Origin: Malus domestica
Lineage: Eukaryota > Streptophyta > Magnoliopsida > Rosales > Rosaceae
Direction: 5' to 3'
Assembly: GCF_042453785.1 (NCBI RefSeq)
Contig: NC_091673.1
Span: 3,107,501-3,171,500 of the forward strand
DNA: 64,000 nt
How positions within the stretch are numbered: the first letter of the stretch is position 1; every line of letters starts with the position of its first letter. The position numbers and the translations under genes are program-made. A model generated the notes under the pieces. The model worked only from the letters and a program-made list of their open reading frames with translations, made no database searches and was not told where the DNA came from. Positions 47,811-59,620 of this stretch are shown here, in pieces.

Positions 47811-50188
47811 GTTTTTATATACACTTCTGTTTTTTGTAGCTTTTTCTTTCTTGTTGAATTGTATTTAGTAAAGGGTTTCAAAGTTTTTCCGAATCGGATT
47901 TGAACCTCAATGGTGGGATCAGATCAGAAGGAGATGAGTTTCTTCGTTTTTTCTTTCTAGCTTTGTGATAATTCCCAGTATACTGTATATAGAAAAGCTT
48001 TATTAAGTTGCAATACCTTTCAAATTAATGCCGGCACTTTTTTTTGTGATTTGAATTCTATGATTCTTCAAAGTATCGATATTTTGAGGTTTCAACGGTT
48101 AGATCTCTCAGATTCTGAGCAGAGTAGGTTTCATCTTTCTCTGGTTTTGACTTCTTGTGATGCATCATGCATCAGCATTTGGACATATCTTCGCCATGCT
48201 TTTGGTTGATTGAGAAGAATAGCTTATAATATTGGCTCCCCAAAATCCATTCCACACAGTTGCCTTTTAGTTTTGGTATTTGACTTTTTGGTCGCTTGGC
48301 CCGCCACTTTTTAGCCTTCCACCATTCATTAGGTGATTTTTGTTTTCATGGAATATGTCTAATCACATCTTTTAGAAAAAGTTGAGGGAACTGGTAAGTT
48401 CAGTTAGTTAATCAACACAACGTTTATGTATTTTTACATTTAATATCATATTTTTAATCGATAAATTAAAGGTTTACACTGTCACTTAAATTCAAAACTA
48501 AACAAAAATAGCAATGTTGAGTTCCTCAATATTAGCACAAATATCTTTTCGTATGGCACCATTGTCTCAAATTTTGATGAAGTTTGGTCTTAAAAAACAC
48601 CTACGATGTATTGAAATTTAATTTGTGCAGGCGCATGGCCCTCAAAGAGTGGCATAAACTTCAATTGAAAAAAATTGGTAGGTTTACTCAGTTACTCCAC
48701 GATGGTACCAAAACTACCATAATTCTACGTACCAACCCCCATTTTATACCAACAACCTTTTGCTCATTAAACCTGCCAAATACCCAGCCTGAAAAATGAG
48801 CAATATGGTTTTTTATTGTCAAAAGGTAAGAAAAATGAGCAATTAAATAAGTACTTATAATTCTCGAGAATTGATAACTTATATTAGGAGAATATTTTAA
48901 TCCATTGCCATGTTTGTCACCTTGATCACGAGGTCCATGATCATATACAGAAAATCTATTAAAACAATATACAAAATGGAGGACATCTTTGATAAAAAGA
49001 AGATACGTTTCCTTATTAATTCCCTAAACGGGGGTTACCAATGTGCTTAATTTGGACATGATGAACTTTTGAAGCTGCGTAGGCTTTGTTGAACTTTAAA
49101 TGTAAATTAAAGACCATTTCTTAGATGCATCCCAACATATTTTTTGGCCTGCCTAATTAATGAAACTAATAGGCGCCGAACTAGGCAATTTCGTTATTAT
49201 AATCAATGTGTAACGGTGCATACAATTTGTTTGTTTCTGAAAATATTTTATCGCCTAGACGTCATAGAGAATTGCGAATTCTAATTTGTGTAAATTCTAT
49301 AAATAGACATAGAAATGCATCTTTTTGTAATGGGAATGAGGTAAACAGTCAAGTTGTGGATAAAAGCAAAAAATATATGAAAAAAAAACTTATTAAATTA
49401 AAGCTATTTCTTTGACCCAATTATCGATTAGAAGATTTATTGTAATATTTTAGATCGTTAAATGGACTTATTTGAAAACAATTGTATGATAACAAAATTA
49501 TCAAACATAAACATTGTTTGAACTGTTAGATCATTCATCAAAATTTAAACACTATTCATTTGCCATGCATATTCTTGCTTTTTACGAGATAAGATTCTCG
49601 TTATTTTAATTTGAAAACAAATATCACAAGTTGTTGTATTGAGACCATTAATTAAAGAGTATTAGTTCCTTGACTTGTGATTGGCAAAATAAGCTTGGAA
49701 AGGTGTGCATTCCTCACCATTCTCGAATTTATACGTGAAATCCAAATCTCAAGAAAGCAAACTATTGTCATTGACGTTTTTCATGGTCATATTGTTTTCT
49801 TGAGGAGCAGTTAATATCAAAATCTGCTGCGAAAATTCATAAACTCATTGGGATTTGTTTCCTGGTTTCACCTCATCTGGAGTTCGTTGTACGGTGTTTT
49901 TTCTTTTCTTAGTTTCCAATCTAACCACGAGGTTTAGAGAGTTGACAAAGTAATAGGGCATTGACATTCACACTCAAAAGTGAAAATTGTGGGAGTAAAG
50001 GGATAAAGTTGCATGCAAGTTGGACCGTAAAAATGGTGAGGAACTTTCTCTCTGCATGAGGAAAGGTATTCTGATTGTATCTCAATGAGAGGAACTTTCT
50101 CGGCAGCAAAATCAAAACTCTTCATATTTGAATATTATAACTAGTGCGCGATTAGTTTTAACATTTCATTTGCAAGATATTTGTGTAG
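47811..50188. other. Spacer downstream of the IDA-like gene
   Basis: 3' flank of the IDA-like gene and A+T-rich spacer. No open frame here has recognisable domains. Confidence 0.6.
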
Positions 50189-50573
50189 GGATAATACTTG
50201 CATCCACATAAGGGGATGCACATGTCCTTTTATTTACGACTAATGTATTTTGAGCATATAAACTCGACGATTGGGATAGTTTAAATTCTTCTTCATCATT
50301 TGAAGATCACTCTCACCAAAAATCATTCGAATAAAAAATTATTTAATTATTCAAAAATATCAAATAAATGAAGAGTTCATCATAAATATGTTACTTGATA
50401 CTTATATCGTTGATTTGTTCTATACATTTCAATGACTAAACGATCTCTGATTCAAATTAATTTGTTCTTTTATAGTGATATTTGAATAAATAAAAAAAAT
50501 TGAACTGTTCCAATTATAAATTTTGATAAAGGAGATGAGCTCATCCCTTCAAGGGATGGACACAAGCATTATC
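50189..50573. mobile_element. Tourist-like MITE, GGATAATGCTTG family, copy 1 of cluster
   Basis: It starts GGATAATACTTGCATCC and ends GGACACAAGCATTATC, inverted. The interior carries CATTTGAAGATCACTCTCAC and ATCATTCGAATAAAA, shared with the next two copies. Confidence 0.7.
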
Positions 50574-50878
50574 TTTTTGTAAAGAGAAAAGGAAAAGCAC
50601 TTTTATTTAAAGTTTAAGCAGATTAATTTAAAGTTACATTGGGCAAGTGACAGTATCTTTTCATTTTGTGCAAATCTGCATGCACTTGTATAAACTTCTA
50701 TGCTTTTTCTCCTTTTTTTCGTATGATGAAGCAACTCGTGTTTGACTTTGAGGACATGGGACTTCCATGAATAATGATTTTATCCTAAACACCGCCAATC
50801 TGAAGGACAGCAAGGCCTTTCTGTTTTTATACAAAGGATGAAATTAATTTCTCGAACGTATAATATTATTTTTATTTA

Positions 50879-51213
50879 GGATAATGCTTGTATTCTCCTT
50901 TTTCGAATGAGCTCATTCTTTCACTTACAAATAATGAATTATCTTCATTGTAAAAACTTCATAATCTGAACTGTTCAATCTCTTAATTATCATTTAAATA
51001 TGATTCATTCAAAAAATCATTCAAATTAGAGATTGTTTAGCAATCCCTATGTATCAAAATATATCAATGGTGTAGATGCTAAAAATTCTCCGATTTGAAT
51101 ATTTTTTTTGTAGAGGTGATCTTTAAATGAAGATTAGGAGTGAATGGTTTCGATTATGAAGTTTTAACGGTAACAATACGTTATTTGCAAGTAGGGGAAT
51201 GCAAGTATTATCC
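50879..51213. mobile_element. Tourist-like MITE, GGATAATGCTTG family, copy 2 of cluster
   Basis: A 335-bp element with ends GGATAATGCTTGTATTC and GAATGCAAGTATTATCC. TTA is duplicated on both sides (50876-50878 and 51214-51216), the PIF/Harbinger (Tourist) target. Confidence 0.78.
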
Positions 51214-51222
51214 TTATTTTTA

Positions 51223-51633
51223 AGGGTAATATGCTTGTGTCCTCCCATGGAGGGACTTACTTGTCTCTTCACTACGATTGATGAACCGTTATCATCCGAA
51301 TATCATAATCGGAACCGTTCATTCTCTTTATCATCATCTAAAGATCATATCTACAAAAAATCATTCAATATGAAAATAGTTTAGTAATCCATAAGTGTTA
51401 AACCAATCAACAGGTTTGATAACAAGTAGCGTCCTCATGATAAATCATCTATTTGTTTTATGCATATAAATGGCTAAAATATTTTAAAATTAAATAAATA
51501 TTTGCATATATGATGCTTAGGCAATGATAAAGAAAATGAACTATTCTGATTATGATGTTCGGACAATAAATATTCGTTAATCATAAATAAGATGACAAGA
51601 AAGTTCCTACTAAACGGACACAAGCATTATTCT
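51223..51633. mobile_element. Tourist-like MITE, GGATAATGCTTG family, copy 3 of cluster
   Basis: It starts AGGGTAATATGCTTGTGTCC and ends CGGACACAAGCATTATTC, with interior CATCTAAAGATCATATCTAC matching its neighbours. Only about 10 bp separates it from copy 2. Confidence 0.7.
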
Positions 51634-52799
51634 ATTTATAATACAAACTACTACTGCATGCCACGACTTTTGATCGGAATGCTTCATTTGTATTTATAAT
51701 TTTTAAGTTTAGTATCATATGGGGGCAGCATGGAAAGTCTGCACTTGGAAGAAAGACAGATAGATATATATAGTGGTATGTGAACATATTGTTGTTTATT
51801 ATTTGCTCTTAATTTCTTACATATTTGAAGACTTGAATTACATGTGCGCGTTCGGCTCACGAATGATATTCAACGCAACAGCCACGAGCTATGAGTCCAT
51901 GCCATTCTTCTTATCAAAAGAAAGAAAACCATATATTGTTTACTTGCAGATCATCAAAGTTTGAAATGTGTACACAAATTTACTTATGATTAAAGACTAA
52001 AAAATAAAGTAAAAGAGAGAAGATTGTGTTTAAAAATAAAGTTAAGAAGTCAAGTGCATGTGTTTTACCGACAAGAACAAAGTCAAAGTGCGTGTGCACA
52101 GTACACTGTTCAAATAGAAGCGTAACAATTTTCAACCACATCAAATTGTAATTAGCAAGTAAAGAAAAACGATTACTTCCATAAAATCCCAAGCGAAAGA
52201 GCCAAGTATCTTCGCTAAAGTATTCGTAGGTTGTCTTGGAGTTTTGACATAATGTACTGGAGCATGCAGGAGCCAGCTACCATCTTATCAGACATGGGGA
52301 GAGCAAATCAGGTACAGTTGGATAAAATTGGCATGCAGCTGTTGCCGTTTGATAGTTACCAAAACAAAACGCAAGCGGTGACAGCCAAAACAAAACGCAA
52401 GCGGTGACAAGTTTTTCATTTGATTCTCTTGGTGTGATGGGATTGTTGTCTGTGGCTTAAATTTGGTCATTGGATTTTTCCTAATTTCATTCTCTGCAAC
52501 GGTACATTACGGTTGACATTATCATAATTTATGATATCACTAAAGACATAAGCAATATGGATTAGGCTAGTTGACTAGCGTGTTCATTCTCTTGCACTTG
52601 AGTCTGTATTCTTATGTTCGTAGTTTTTGTTTTGAGAAATAATATAACATACACTAAATAACTATGAAGAAGATAGTTTAAATTTAGCTGTAGACGGTGG
52701 AACACATTACTTCAACCAGTTTGATTAGACTCACTCAGGTCTACTCTTTGTCCGTAAATTATATTAGTTTGAAATATCATTTGCTAAAAACTAAAACCA
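51634..52799. other. A+T-rich spacer with a small tandem duplication
   Basis: No gene. At about 52360-52410 the sequence CAAAACAAAACGCAAGCGGT is duplicated in tandem (about 25-bp unit). Confidence 0.55.
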
Positions 52800-52802
52800 T
52801 AA

Positions 52803-53175
52803 GACTATCTCCAATGGTTGGGCTAAAAGCCAAATATTTTAGCCCGGAAAATTTAGCTTTTAGCTCAGAAACAGCTTTTCTGCTCCATCCGTTCTACCCT
52901 AAAATTTTAGTCTGGGATTATTAAAGAATGAACTTAGGCTATTTTTTTTGTTAAATTATTATTTTTTAAATAAATATGTAGATTATCGTAAATTAATTTT
53001 ATGAACATTTTAATCTAAAAAAATTTAAATTCCGATTTCTGGGCTAAATTTTGGGGGGAATCTGGCCTTGGTTTAGCATTTAGCATTTAGTCCAAAATTT
53101 TCTCTTGGGTTGGATTGAGTTTGGGAGGAAATTTTGGGGGGTAATTTGACTTTTAGCACACTATTAGAGTTGGTC
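52803..53175. mobile_element. Harbinger-type MITE related to the element at 8931-12318
   Basis: A 373-bp element flanked by TAA (52800-52802 and 53176-53178). Ends are GACTATCTCCAATGGTTG and ACTATTAGAGTTGGTC. Sub-terminal sequence (CAGAAACAGCTTTTCTG, CCTAAAATTTTAG, TTATTAAAGAATGAACTTAG) parallels the left part of the 3.4-kb element, so it is probably a deletion derivative or cousin. Confidence 0.78.
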
Positions 53176-53178
53176 TAA

Positions 53179-54285
53179 CAGTACTATAATGACAATTATT
53201 CATTTTACGCAATCCAAAATGAAAATGGGTTGGTTCACCAAGCTTAGCCCAAGCTTAACCTGCACACATAGTAGGTTGAGTCAGGCCCCTGAAGACTTCA
53301 AACTTGGGTTGTGTTGGTTCGGCAGCCCACAGTCCTTTGTTCAAATGGATTGAAGTTCATTGGTAAAGACCAACAAAGCCAACATATGATTTGGGAGGGT
53401 TTTTAATTGCAAAATATTATTATTATCATTTATTTCTACCATCACTTGTATCATCTTTCTAAAAGAAATGAGACCCACATGTATTTTGTGGACCGTGTCT
53501 CTATTAGATAAATGATACAACTAGTTATACAAATAAATGGTAAATGTAACACTACTCTTTTAATTGTTCAAGTCCACCACATCACATTTGCCCCACTCAC
53601 ATATATATACGTATGAAATATTATATTCACACACTCCAAATTACTTCCCCACACCTTTTTTATTTTTTAATATTTTTCTATCAAATGTTAGTGATGTGTA
53701 GAATATTAAAAAAATTAAAAAGATATGATAAAAGTAATTTGAGTTGTGTGAATATAATCTCTCTATACATATATAAAGAAACAAAGTTTTTTTTTTTTTT
53801 TTTTTGGGTCAAATAGAGAGACAAGTTTGAATGTCCCAAAGTTCCAACATTGTCCTTTTTAATGTTTAAAAATGATCGATTTGGACCAAACCCCATCAAA
53901 TTAAGTGCATATGCATATGCAAAAACAAAAGTTACAAACCAAAAAATAATAATTTCTACTTTCCCATCTGTCTGTTTATCTGGTTTGGCCTTGTGGAAGC
54001 AGCAACAGAGATATCGGAAACAGGCTTTCCACTTTTCTGTTTTCCTTCTTCCATGGAAAAGTTTTAGTATGACAACTGACTAATGAGAGTCTCCATCTAG
54101 CCGTTTAAACAGTAATTCATCTCATACTCTGATATACTGTAGATATAACAAACGATAGTGCACGAGTCTAGATGGTTTTGAAACACTATTTTAAAAGACG
54201 AGGCGTTTTATAGATAATCTCGCTTAGACGAAAGTCTTGAGATTTGAGGTGTGAGGTGTGAGGTGAAGTTCTAATGGGATCTAAG

Positions 54286-54332
<47 letters not shown>

Positions 54333-54492
54333 GTATACTATACTACTTTGTAAAGCAAATTAAGCAATCGTTTAAGCAATCATATTGACTAGTGAACCAA
54401 TTAAAATTAGAATACTAAATCAAACTTGAATTTGGAACAAATTGAGATATGAAATTGGGGTAAAATTGAAACATGTGATTGGGGAGAATTTA
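53179..54492. other. Spacer with microsatellite
   Basis: No gene. A poly-T run lies at about 53789-53805 and a (TA)n run at about 54286-54329. From about 54185, TTTTAAAAGACGAGGCG matches in inverted form sequence near 55680-55705, suggesting an outer element around the MITE below. Confidence 0.5.
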
Positions 54493-55505
54493 TGGCCCGT
54501 ATATGTAACCGGAATCAAAACATGAGAAATTGAATTGATGAGGAATTGAAATGAGTAGGAGTTAGAATCGGATTCATGTTGAAGTCGTTTAATTAAATAT
54601 TTTGGAATCAAAATAAAAAATAGTATTGAATTCATATAAGTTGCTTACTAATTCACCTGAATCGGAATGAAAATTAGTGTGACTACTATAATGCCCTTCT
54701 TCAAAAAATTAAATTTTGTATACAAATTTATGAGAAAATCTCTGCAAATCTCATCATTCCCTAACTGTGCTTTTTACCAGAGCCACGATTCGCTTTTCTT
54801 CCTCAGGGAGACCCGTGATATCAATAATGCCCTTATTCAAACCCAGTTGAATAGAACACTCCTCTCTCCCTGCAATTATTCGTATCATTTATCCCTGCCC
54901 TCACCTCCATCTTCCCCATCACCCTACCCCATAGGCGCCACCTCTTCTCCTTGCAGAGTATTTCATAATGTTTTGGGTTTTTGAGTGGTTGCTTCCCTGC
55001 ATTTGTGGGTTTGGGTTTGGGTCTGGTTTGAATTGTTTATTTTCAGGGTTTTGGTGATTGATTTTTGAATCCGGTTTCGGGATACGTGGATGGGGTTCTT
55101 GAGCTGGTGGGTTGGGTAGTGGAGGTTGCACGAGGGTGAGCTAGTGTGTTGGATAGTGAAGGTCGCACGGGGAGATGGAACTGGAATGTGAGGTGTGCCG
55201 CATGAAGGAATAGTGTGTAGGGAGCAATGGGGAGCGGTAAGTTGAGTGACAAACTTGAAAGTTTAAAAATAATCAGAGGGCATAATAGGCAGGAAAAATG
55301 CATTCCCGTTACCTCACTCTCTTGGAACTCGAATACCACATCTATGTAGGGAGTTCAATTCCTCCAATTTAGGGAGTTGGAATACCTCTTTCGTATGGGC
55401 CCCACCACACTTTTGATTCCTCCAAAATTAGTAAACGGTTCAATACTCCGTAATCGAAATTCAGCTCATTATTTTGATTTCGATTACGGGTATATAAACA
55501 CGCTA
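54493..55505. mobile_element. Harbinger-type nonautonomous element with imperfect TIRs
   Basis: The left end TGGCCCGTATATGTAACCGG and the reverse complement of the right end TAGCGTGTTTATATACCCGT are similar inverted ends. TTA lies on both sides (54490-54492 and 55506-55508). The interior has GGTTTGGGTTTGGG-type low-complexity sequence. No protein is recognisable. Confidence 0.55.
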
Positions 55506-55508
55506 TTA

Positions 55509-57347
55509 GGGTTTGAGGAATTAGGGATTGGATGAATTGTGAATAAGAGAATTGGGTAGTGGATTGACGAAGAGTCTTGGGAATGCCTAGGCAAATGCAG
55601 GCGCACCTCGACCACGTCTAGGTAAGTTTAAGCCTTCTACCAAGCAAAGGTGGTTCCACCACTGCCCCGCCTCCAAAGTTGCCTAGGCGCGTTTTCTAAA
55701 ACATTGTTGTGCACAAACAAATTTTAAAGATCTCACCCTACAAACATTAGTGCATTCTATACACTGATACGCATTTCATGGAAATCTCACCCTAAGCTAT
55801 CACCAGAGACTTTTATTTTGCTTCACAACTTTGGTGAAACTGATAAATAAAAGAGCTTATTTAGGTTAGGCCGCTGCTGCTGCAGAAGTCATGAACTGAG
55901 TAGGCACGCTGCAGGGTGACAATAAAGGGAAAGACAGAGATGGCAGTTTTTTCAGCATGAGACAAACGAGGAGCAATATCTTTTGAAAATAATTGAGTTC
56001 CAACCAAACGGTCCCTGACCAATTAAGCTTGCTGAGGGGAATCCCAATGGATTTGTTTGCCCTGCCTGTAACCAACAACCCCTAAAAGAAAAATTACCTT
56101 CTCCTTTTTTCTTTCAAATTTCCAACGAGATAGAGACAGAGAGATATAGACACAGAATGAGACTGGGACAGAGTTTGTTAACCTAATTAGTACCTATATT
56201 AATCCATGCTTTTGCAGCCAATTAAATAAAGGAGATTGTCATTGCGTGTTGAATATAATTAACATGATCCGATGACTTAATTAATCAGTTGGTTTTATAA
56301 TTAGTTCCATAGCCCTGATGCAGTAATTGCAAATAACATTGCTTGTTAGTCATGGGTAGTGATAACTTGTATCTTTACAAAGTGATTTTCGCACTTCCCG
56401 CATTCTTTCATTTTTTTCTTTCTAGCTGCATGGTTGAATAAACCGGAGGATTAATAGACTAATATAGCTTGTACAAGGGAAAAGCGCATAAAGAGAAGCT
56501 GAAGACGTGCAAATAAGAGTGAAAATTAAATCACTACGCTATCTTTTTTTCAGAATCCCATGATTATCCTGGATTCATGATACGAACTGCAAAGTAAAAC
56601 TTTCCATTCATATAATTACACAAAAGTTCCCATGATCATCTGATTTTCCCATCATGCACTATGAAAGAGGTACAAAGAGAGCTGCAGCCTGCTTAAGCAT
56701 CCCAAAGCGGCAAAGTCTCTTTCCTTCGTATCACTTTCTTAGATTGAGAGAGACTACGTAGTGCGGTAGTGGTAATTAACTCCCAAAATTGAAAGGGTTG
56801 AATTCTAAGTTTCCAACATTAACACAATCTAATGTCAAAGATTTTTAACGCTCAAAATTATAGCGGACCTGAACTTAGTCAAATAAGTTAGTATGCTTCT
56901 AACTCCACACGGAAATTCAGATCTTGCTCTCGTAGTTTACATAAAGAAGAAATTATAACAATGATCCATTAATTTTAACCTAACCAGAGTAATCGTTTTT
57001 TAATTAAAAATTCATGATCATTGGTCGCTTAACTCATTAAAACGTTCAACTATAGTTATTTTCGTCAACTCCATTAGAACTTACGTCAACATGAGCTGGT
57101 TTTTTATTTTGAAGAATACGAAAAAAAATTCAAACTTGAAAGACCATGAGCTTCTTTCTAATAAGTAATAAAGCATAACACCTATACATAAAAACCCACA
57201 ATCCCACATTCTTAATTAGCTCCAAAATTTGAAAGAGAGAGAGAGAGAGAGAGAGAGATACATGGGAGAAAAACCCAACCTCCAAATTTTCATAACTCAA
57301 TCACAAAATTAAGCAGAATATGGATTAATCGAGCCTAATTAATTAAG
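55509..57347. other. Spacer upstream and downstream of unrecognised small frames
   Basis: It includes the right arm of a possible outer element (to about 55705). The minus frame at 55866-56078 has no recognisable domain. The MIZ1-like 3' UTR begins near 57340, with a (GA)n run at about 57235-57259. Confidence 0.5.
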
Positions 57348-58145
57348 CTAAACTCTAAGCAAATAAATGCTAAGCTCAGGACCCCCAGAGCCATCAGGGT
57401 TCATCATGTAAAATGCCTCAGAGTCCTTGGACCCCGCAACCCTCTCAAACTTAGCTCTCATGTACATGAGCTCCCCCTCCGCCCCAACGCCGTCGTCACT
57501 CGCCGGCAGAACTCCCGCCCCCATTGAAATCGCCTCCAGAGCTTTCAACACCTTCCACTCCTCACCGCCGCACTCCCGCTTCATAGCAAACCCGCATTTC
57601 TTCCCGTTGCAGTAAGTCCTCCACAGCGGCTCCTCCAGTAACTTAAAACCCTTCTTCTCCGCTTTCTTCTCCGTCTCCAGCGCTATCCGCACCAACCCAG
57701 ATGCCATTTCTCGCACCAGAACGCTCGTCGGCGTCGCCAGCTCGATCAGGAAGGCGGGCGCCGACTTGGGCTCGTCTTGAAATGCCAGGTGGACGTGTCC
57801 ACGGCGGTAGCCGAACAGAGTGCCCATCACTCTGCGGCCGAGTACGGGGCGGTGGGAGCGGTGGCTCTTTCCAAACACCGTGAGAGCCGAGCGGAGCTTG
57901 GAGACCGACATTAAAGAGTGTTTCTTTGGTGGGATTACTGCAGTTTCTGCCGGGGCGACTGGGATTCTGAGCTCCTCGTGATTTTCTTTCTCCGATGATT
58001 CTTCCGAGAAATGCAAGTGGCTGAAGTTTAAGATTTCCTGGTCGTCGTCCTCCTCGTCCTCAGATTTCTTTTTCCAGTGGAAGTACCTCCTGGAGAAAGA
58101 GAGTGATGAGTCGTGAAGGGTCTTTGCTGCCATGATTGTCCTCAT
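57348..58145 (-). CDS. MIZU-KUSSEI1-like protein (DUF617)
   Basis: A single exon of 265 residues, typical for this intronless plant family. The DUF617/MIZ1 domain spans about residues 105-264: GRRVMGTLFGYRRGHVHLAF, PAFLIELATPTSVLVREMAS, EEPLWRTYCNGKKCGFA, ELMYMRAKFERVAGS and the C-terminal FYMMNPDGSGGPELSIYLLR. The N-terminal third is acidic and variable. MIZ1 itself is an ER-associated protein needed for root hydrotropism; functions of most paralogues are unknown, so the name is only a family label. MRTIMAAK is the first ATG; MAAK four codons later is an alternative. The upstream region is an unusual mosaic of repeats. Confidence 0.9.
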   Translation of the reverse strand: MRTIMAAKTLHDSSLSFSRRYFHWKKKSEDEEDDDQEILNFSHLHFSEESSEKENHEELRIPVAPAETAVIPPKKHSLMSVSKLRSALTVFGKSHRSHRPVLGRRVMGTLFGYRRGHVHLAFQDEPKSAPAFLIELATPTSVLVREMASGLVRIALETEKKAEKKGFKLLEEPLWRTYCNGKKCGFAMKRECGGEEWKVLKALEAISMGAGVLPASDDGVGAEGELMYMRAKFERVAGSKDSEAFYMMNPDGSGGPELSIYLLRV

Positions 58146-58384
58146 CTGGGAAGTTTTGGAAGAGAGTAGTGAAACAGAGGAACACTAATAAATTTGGTTG
58201 GTTTGACTCAGAGGGAGTGATGGGAGAGAAGAGGAGAGTAAAAACGATGGAAGATTGTGATTGTGTTGTGTGTGATTTTATTGTTTGCTTGTAACACTGT
58301 CTGTCATGATATGTGGCTAACTTTAGAGAATCCTGACAAAAAGAAGGTGAGCAGTCCCCACCTAACTGTAACTAAAAGGAAATA

Positions 58385-58415
<31 letters not shown>

Positions 58416-58439
58416 AGAATAGGTTAAAGGTGAAATTGG

Positions 58440-59041
58440 GGAGGGATGGAAATGGACAATTAATGGAGAGATGATTGATATAATTTGATGGTAGAAGCAG
58501 AGTAGACAAAGCCTTGTGCTAACTCTTTGTCATGTGAAGCGTTCATTTTTGCTCACTACTTGAGAATATGAGAGAGAGGAATAGGTGTAAAGTGAAATTA
58601 TAGAGGGATGGAAAGAGGAGGTAGGTTATTTGCCCTCTCACTTTTCGTGCCCTCCTGTTTTGTATGGTTACAGTTAAGTTATGTCAACCTTTTATATTAC
58701 TATTCTGTTGACGTGGCTTAACCGTGACCACACAAACAGGAGAACACGGGAAGTGGGAGGGTAGATAATCTGTCTCCATGGAAAGATGATTGATATAATG
58801 TTTTGCGCCTCTATATTTATTATAGTTGAATTAGTTTAAATTTTGATATTTTTATCTGTTTATTACACAGATTTTGAAATTTAGACATATCTAACAATAA
58901 TAAATAGAATATTTCTGTCATGGAAGGCAAGGGGTGGACAATTGATGGAAAAATGATTGATATAATTTGATGGTGGAAGCAGAGGAGACAATGCCCAAAT
59001 TCTTTGTCATGGGAATATGCATTTTCGCTCACCACTCGAGA

Positions 59042-59080
<39 letters not shown>

Positions 59081-59400
59081 ATAGGTGAAAAGTGAATTTG
59101 GAGAGGGATGGAAAGATGATTGAGATATAATTTGATGGTGGAAGCAGAGGAGACAATGCCTTGTGCTATTTCTTTGTCATGTGAAGAGTGTATTTTTGCT
59201 CACTACTCTCAAGTGGTGATAATACTGTCATATTTATTACAGTTGGATTAGTTCAAATTTTGAAAATTTTGACTATCCACTACACAGATCCCGAAATTTA
59301 GACTTATCTAACAATGATAAATAAGGTAATAAACATTAGCATCACTTGAAAGTGGTGAGCAAAAATATATCTGTCATGTGAAGGCAATGGGTGTACAAAG
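58440..59400. repeat. Irregular tandem repeats upstream of the MIZ1-like gene
   Basis: Units around GATTGATATAATTTGATGGT, AAGCAGAGGAGACAATGCC, TTTGTCATGTGAAG and TTTTTGCTCACTACT occur at about 58470, 58960 and 59115. A second unit (ATTTATTATAGTTGAATTAG, GAAATTTAGACATATCTAAC) occurs at about 58810 and 59230. (GA)n runs at about 58388-58415 and 59046-59077 punctuate them. Confidence 0.75.
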
Positions 59401-59587
59401 AACACTACTTGGTTGCTTATATATAAGGTCCTCTTTTACGGAGGATTAGTTTGGTGTGTCATGTGTGCATCCTCTTAGAACATTTTCCCGAATCGGAAAC
59501 AAGGGAAACCTTGATAAATCGGGGGGAAGCAGGGCCTGCAGTTTCCACTAATCCAGTCGCTTCCCAGAAGTAAACTAGTATGTCTAA

Positions 59588-59620
59588 ATCCCCCCCCCCA
59601 CCCCCCCACCCCCCCCCCAA
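59588..59620. repeat. C-rich homopolymer tract
   Basis: Almost pure C with two single A interruptions; a likely sequencing and assembly trouble spot. Confidence 0.85.

Noticed and set aside
52250-52380. Possible microRNA hairpin around GGAGCATGCAGGAGCCAGCT, loosely like a miR160 star strand
   Set aside because: The candidate arms do not pair with each other well, and the resemblance to miR160 is partial.
54919-55339. Minus-strand open frames rich in Pro and Asn
   Set aside because: They lie inside a nonautonomous element and translate GGGTTTGGGTTT-type low-complexity sequence.
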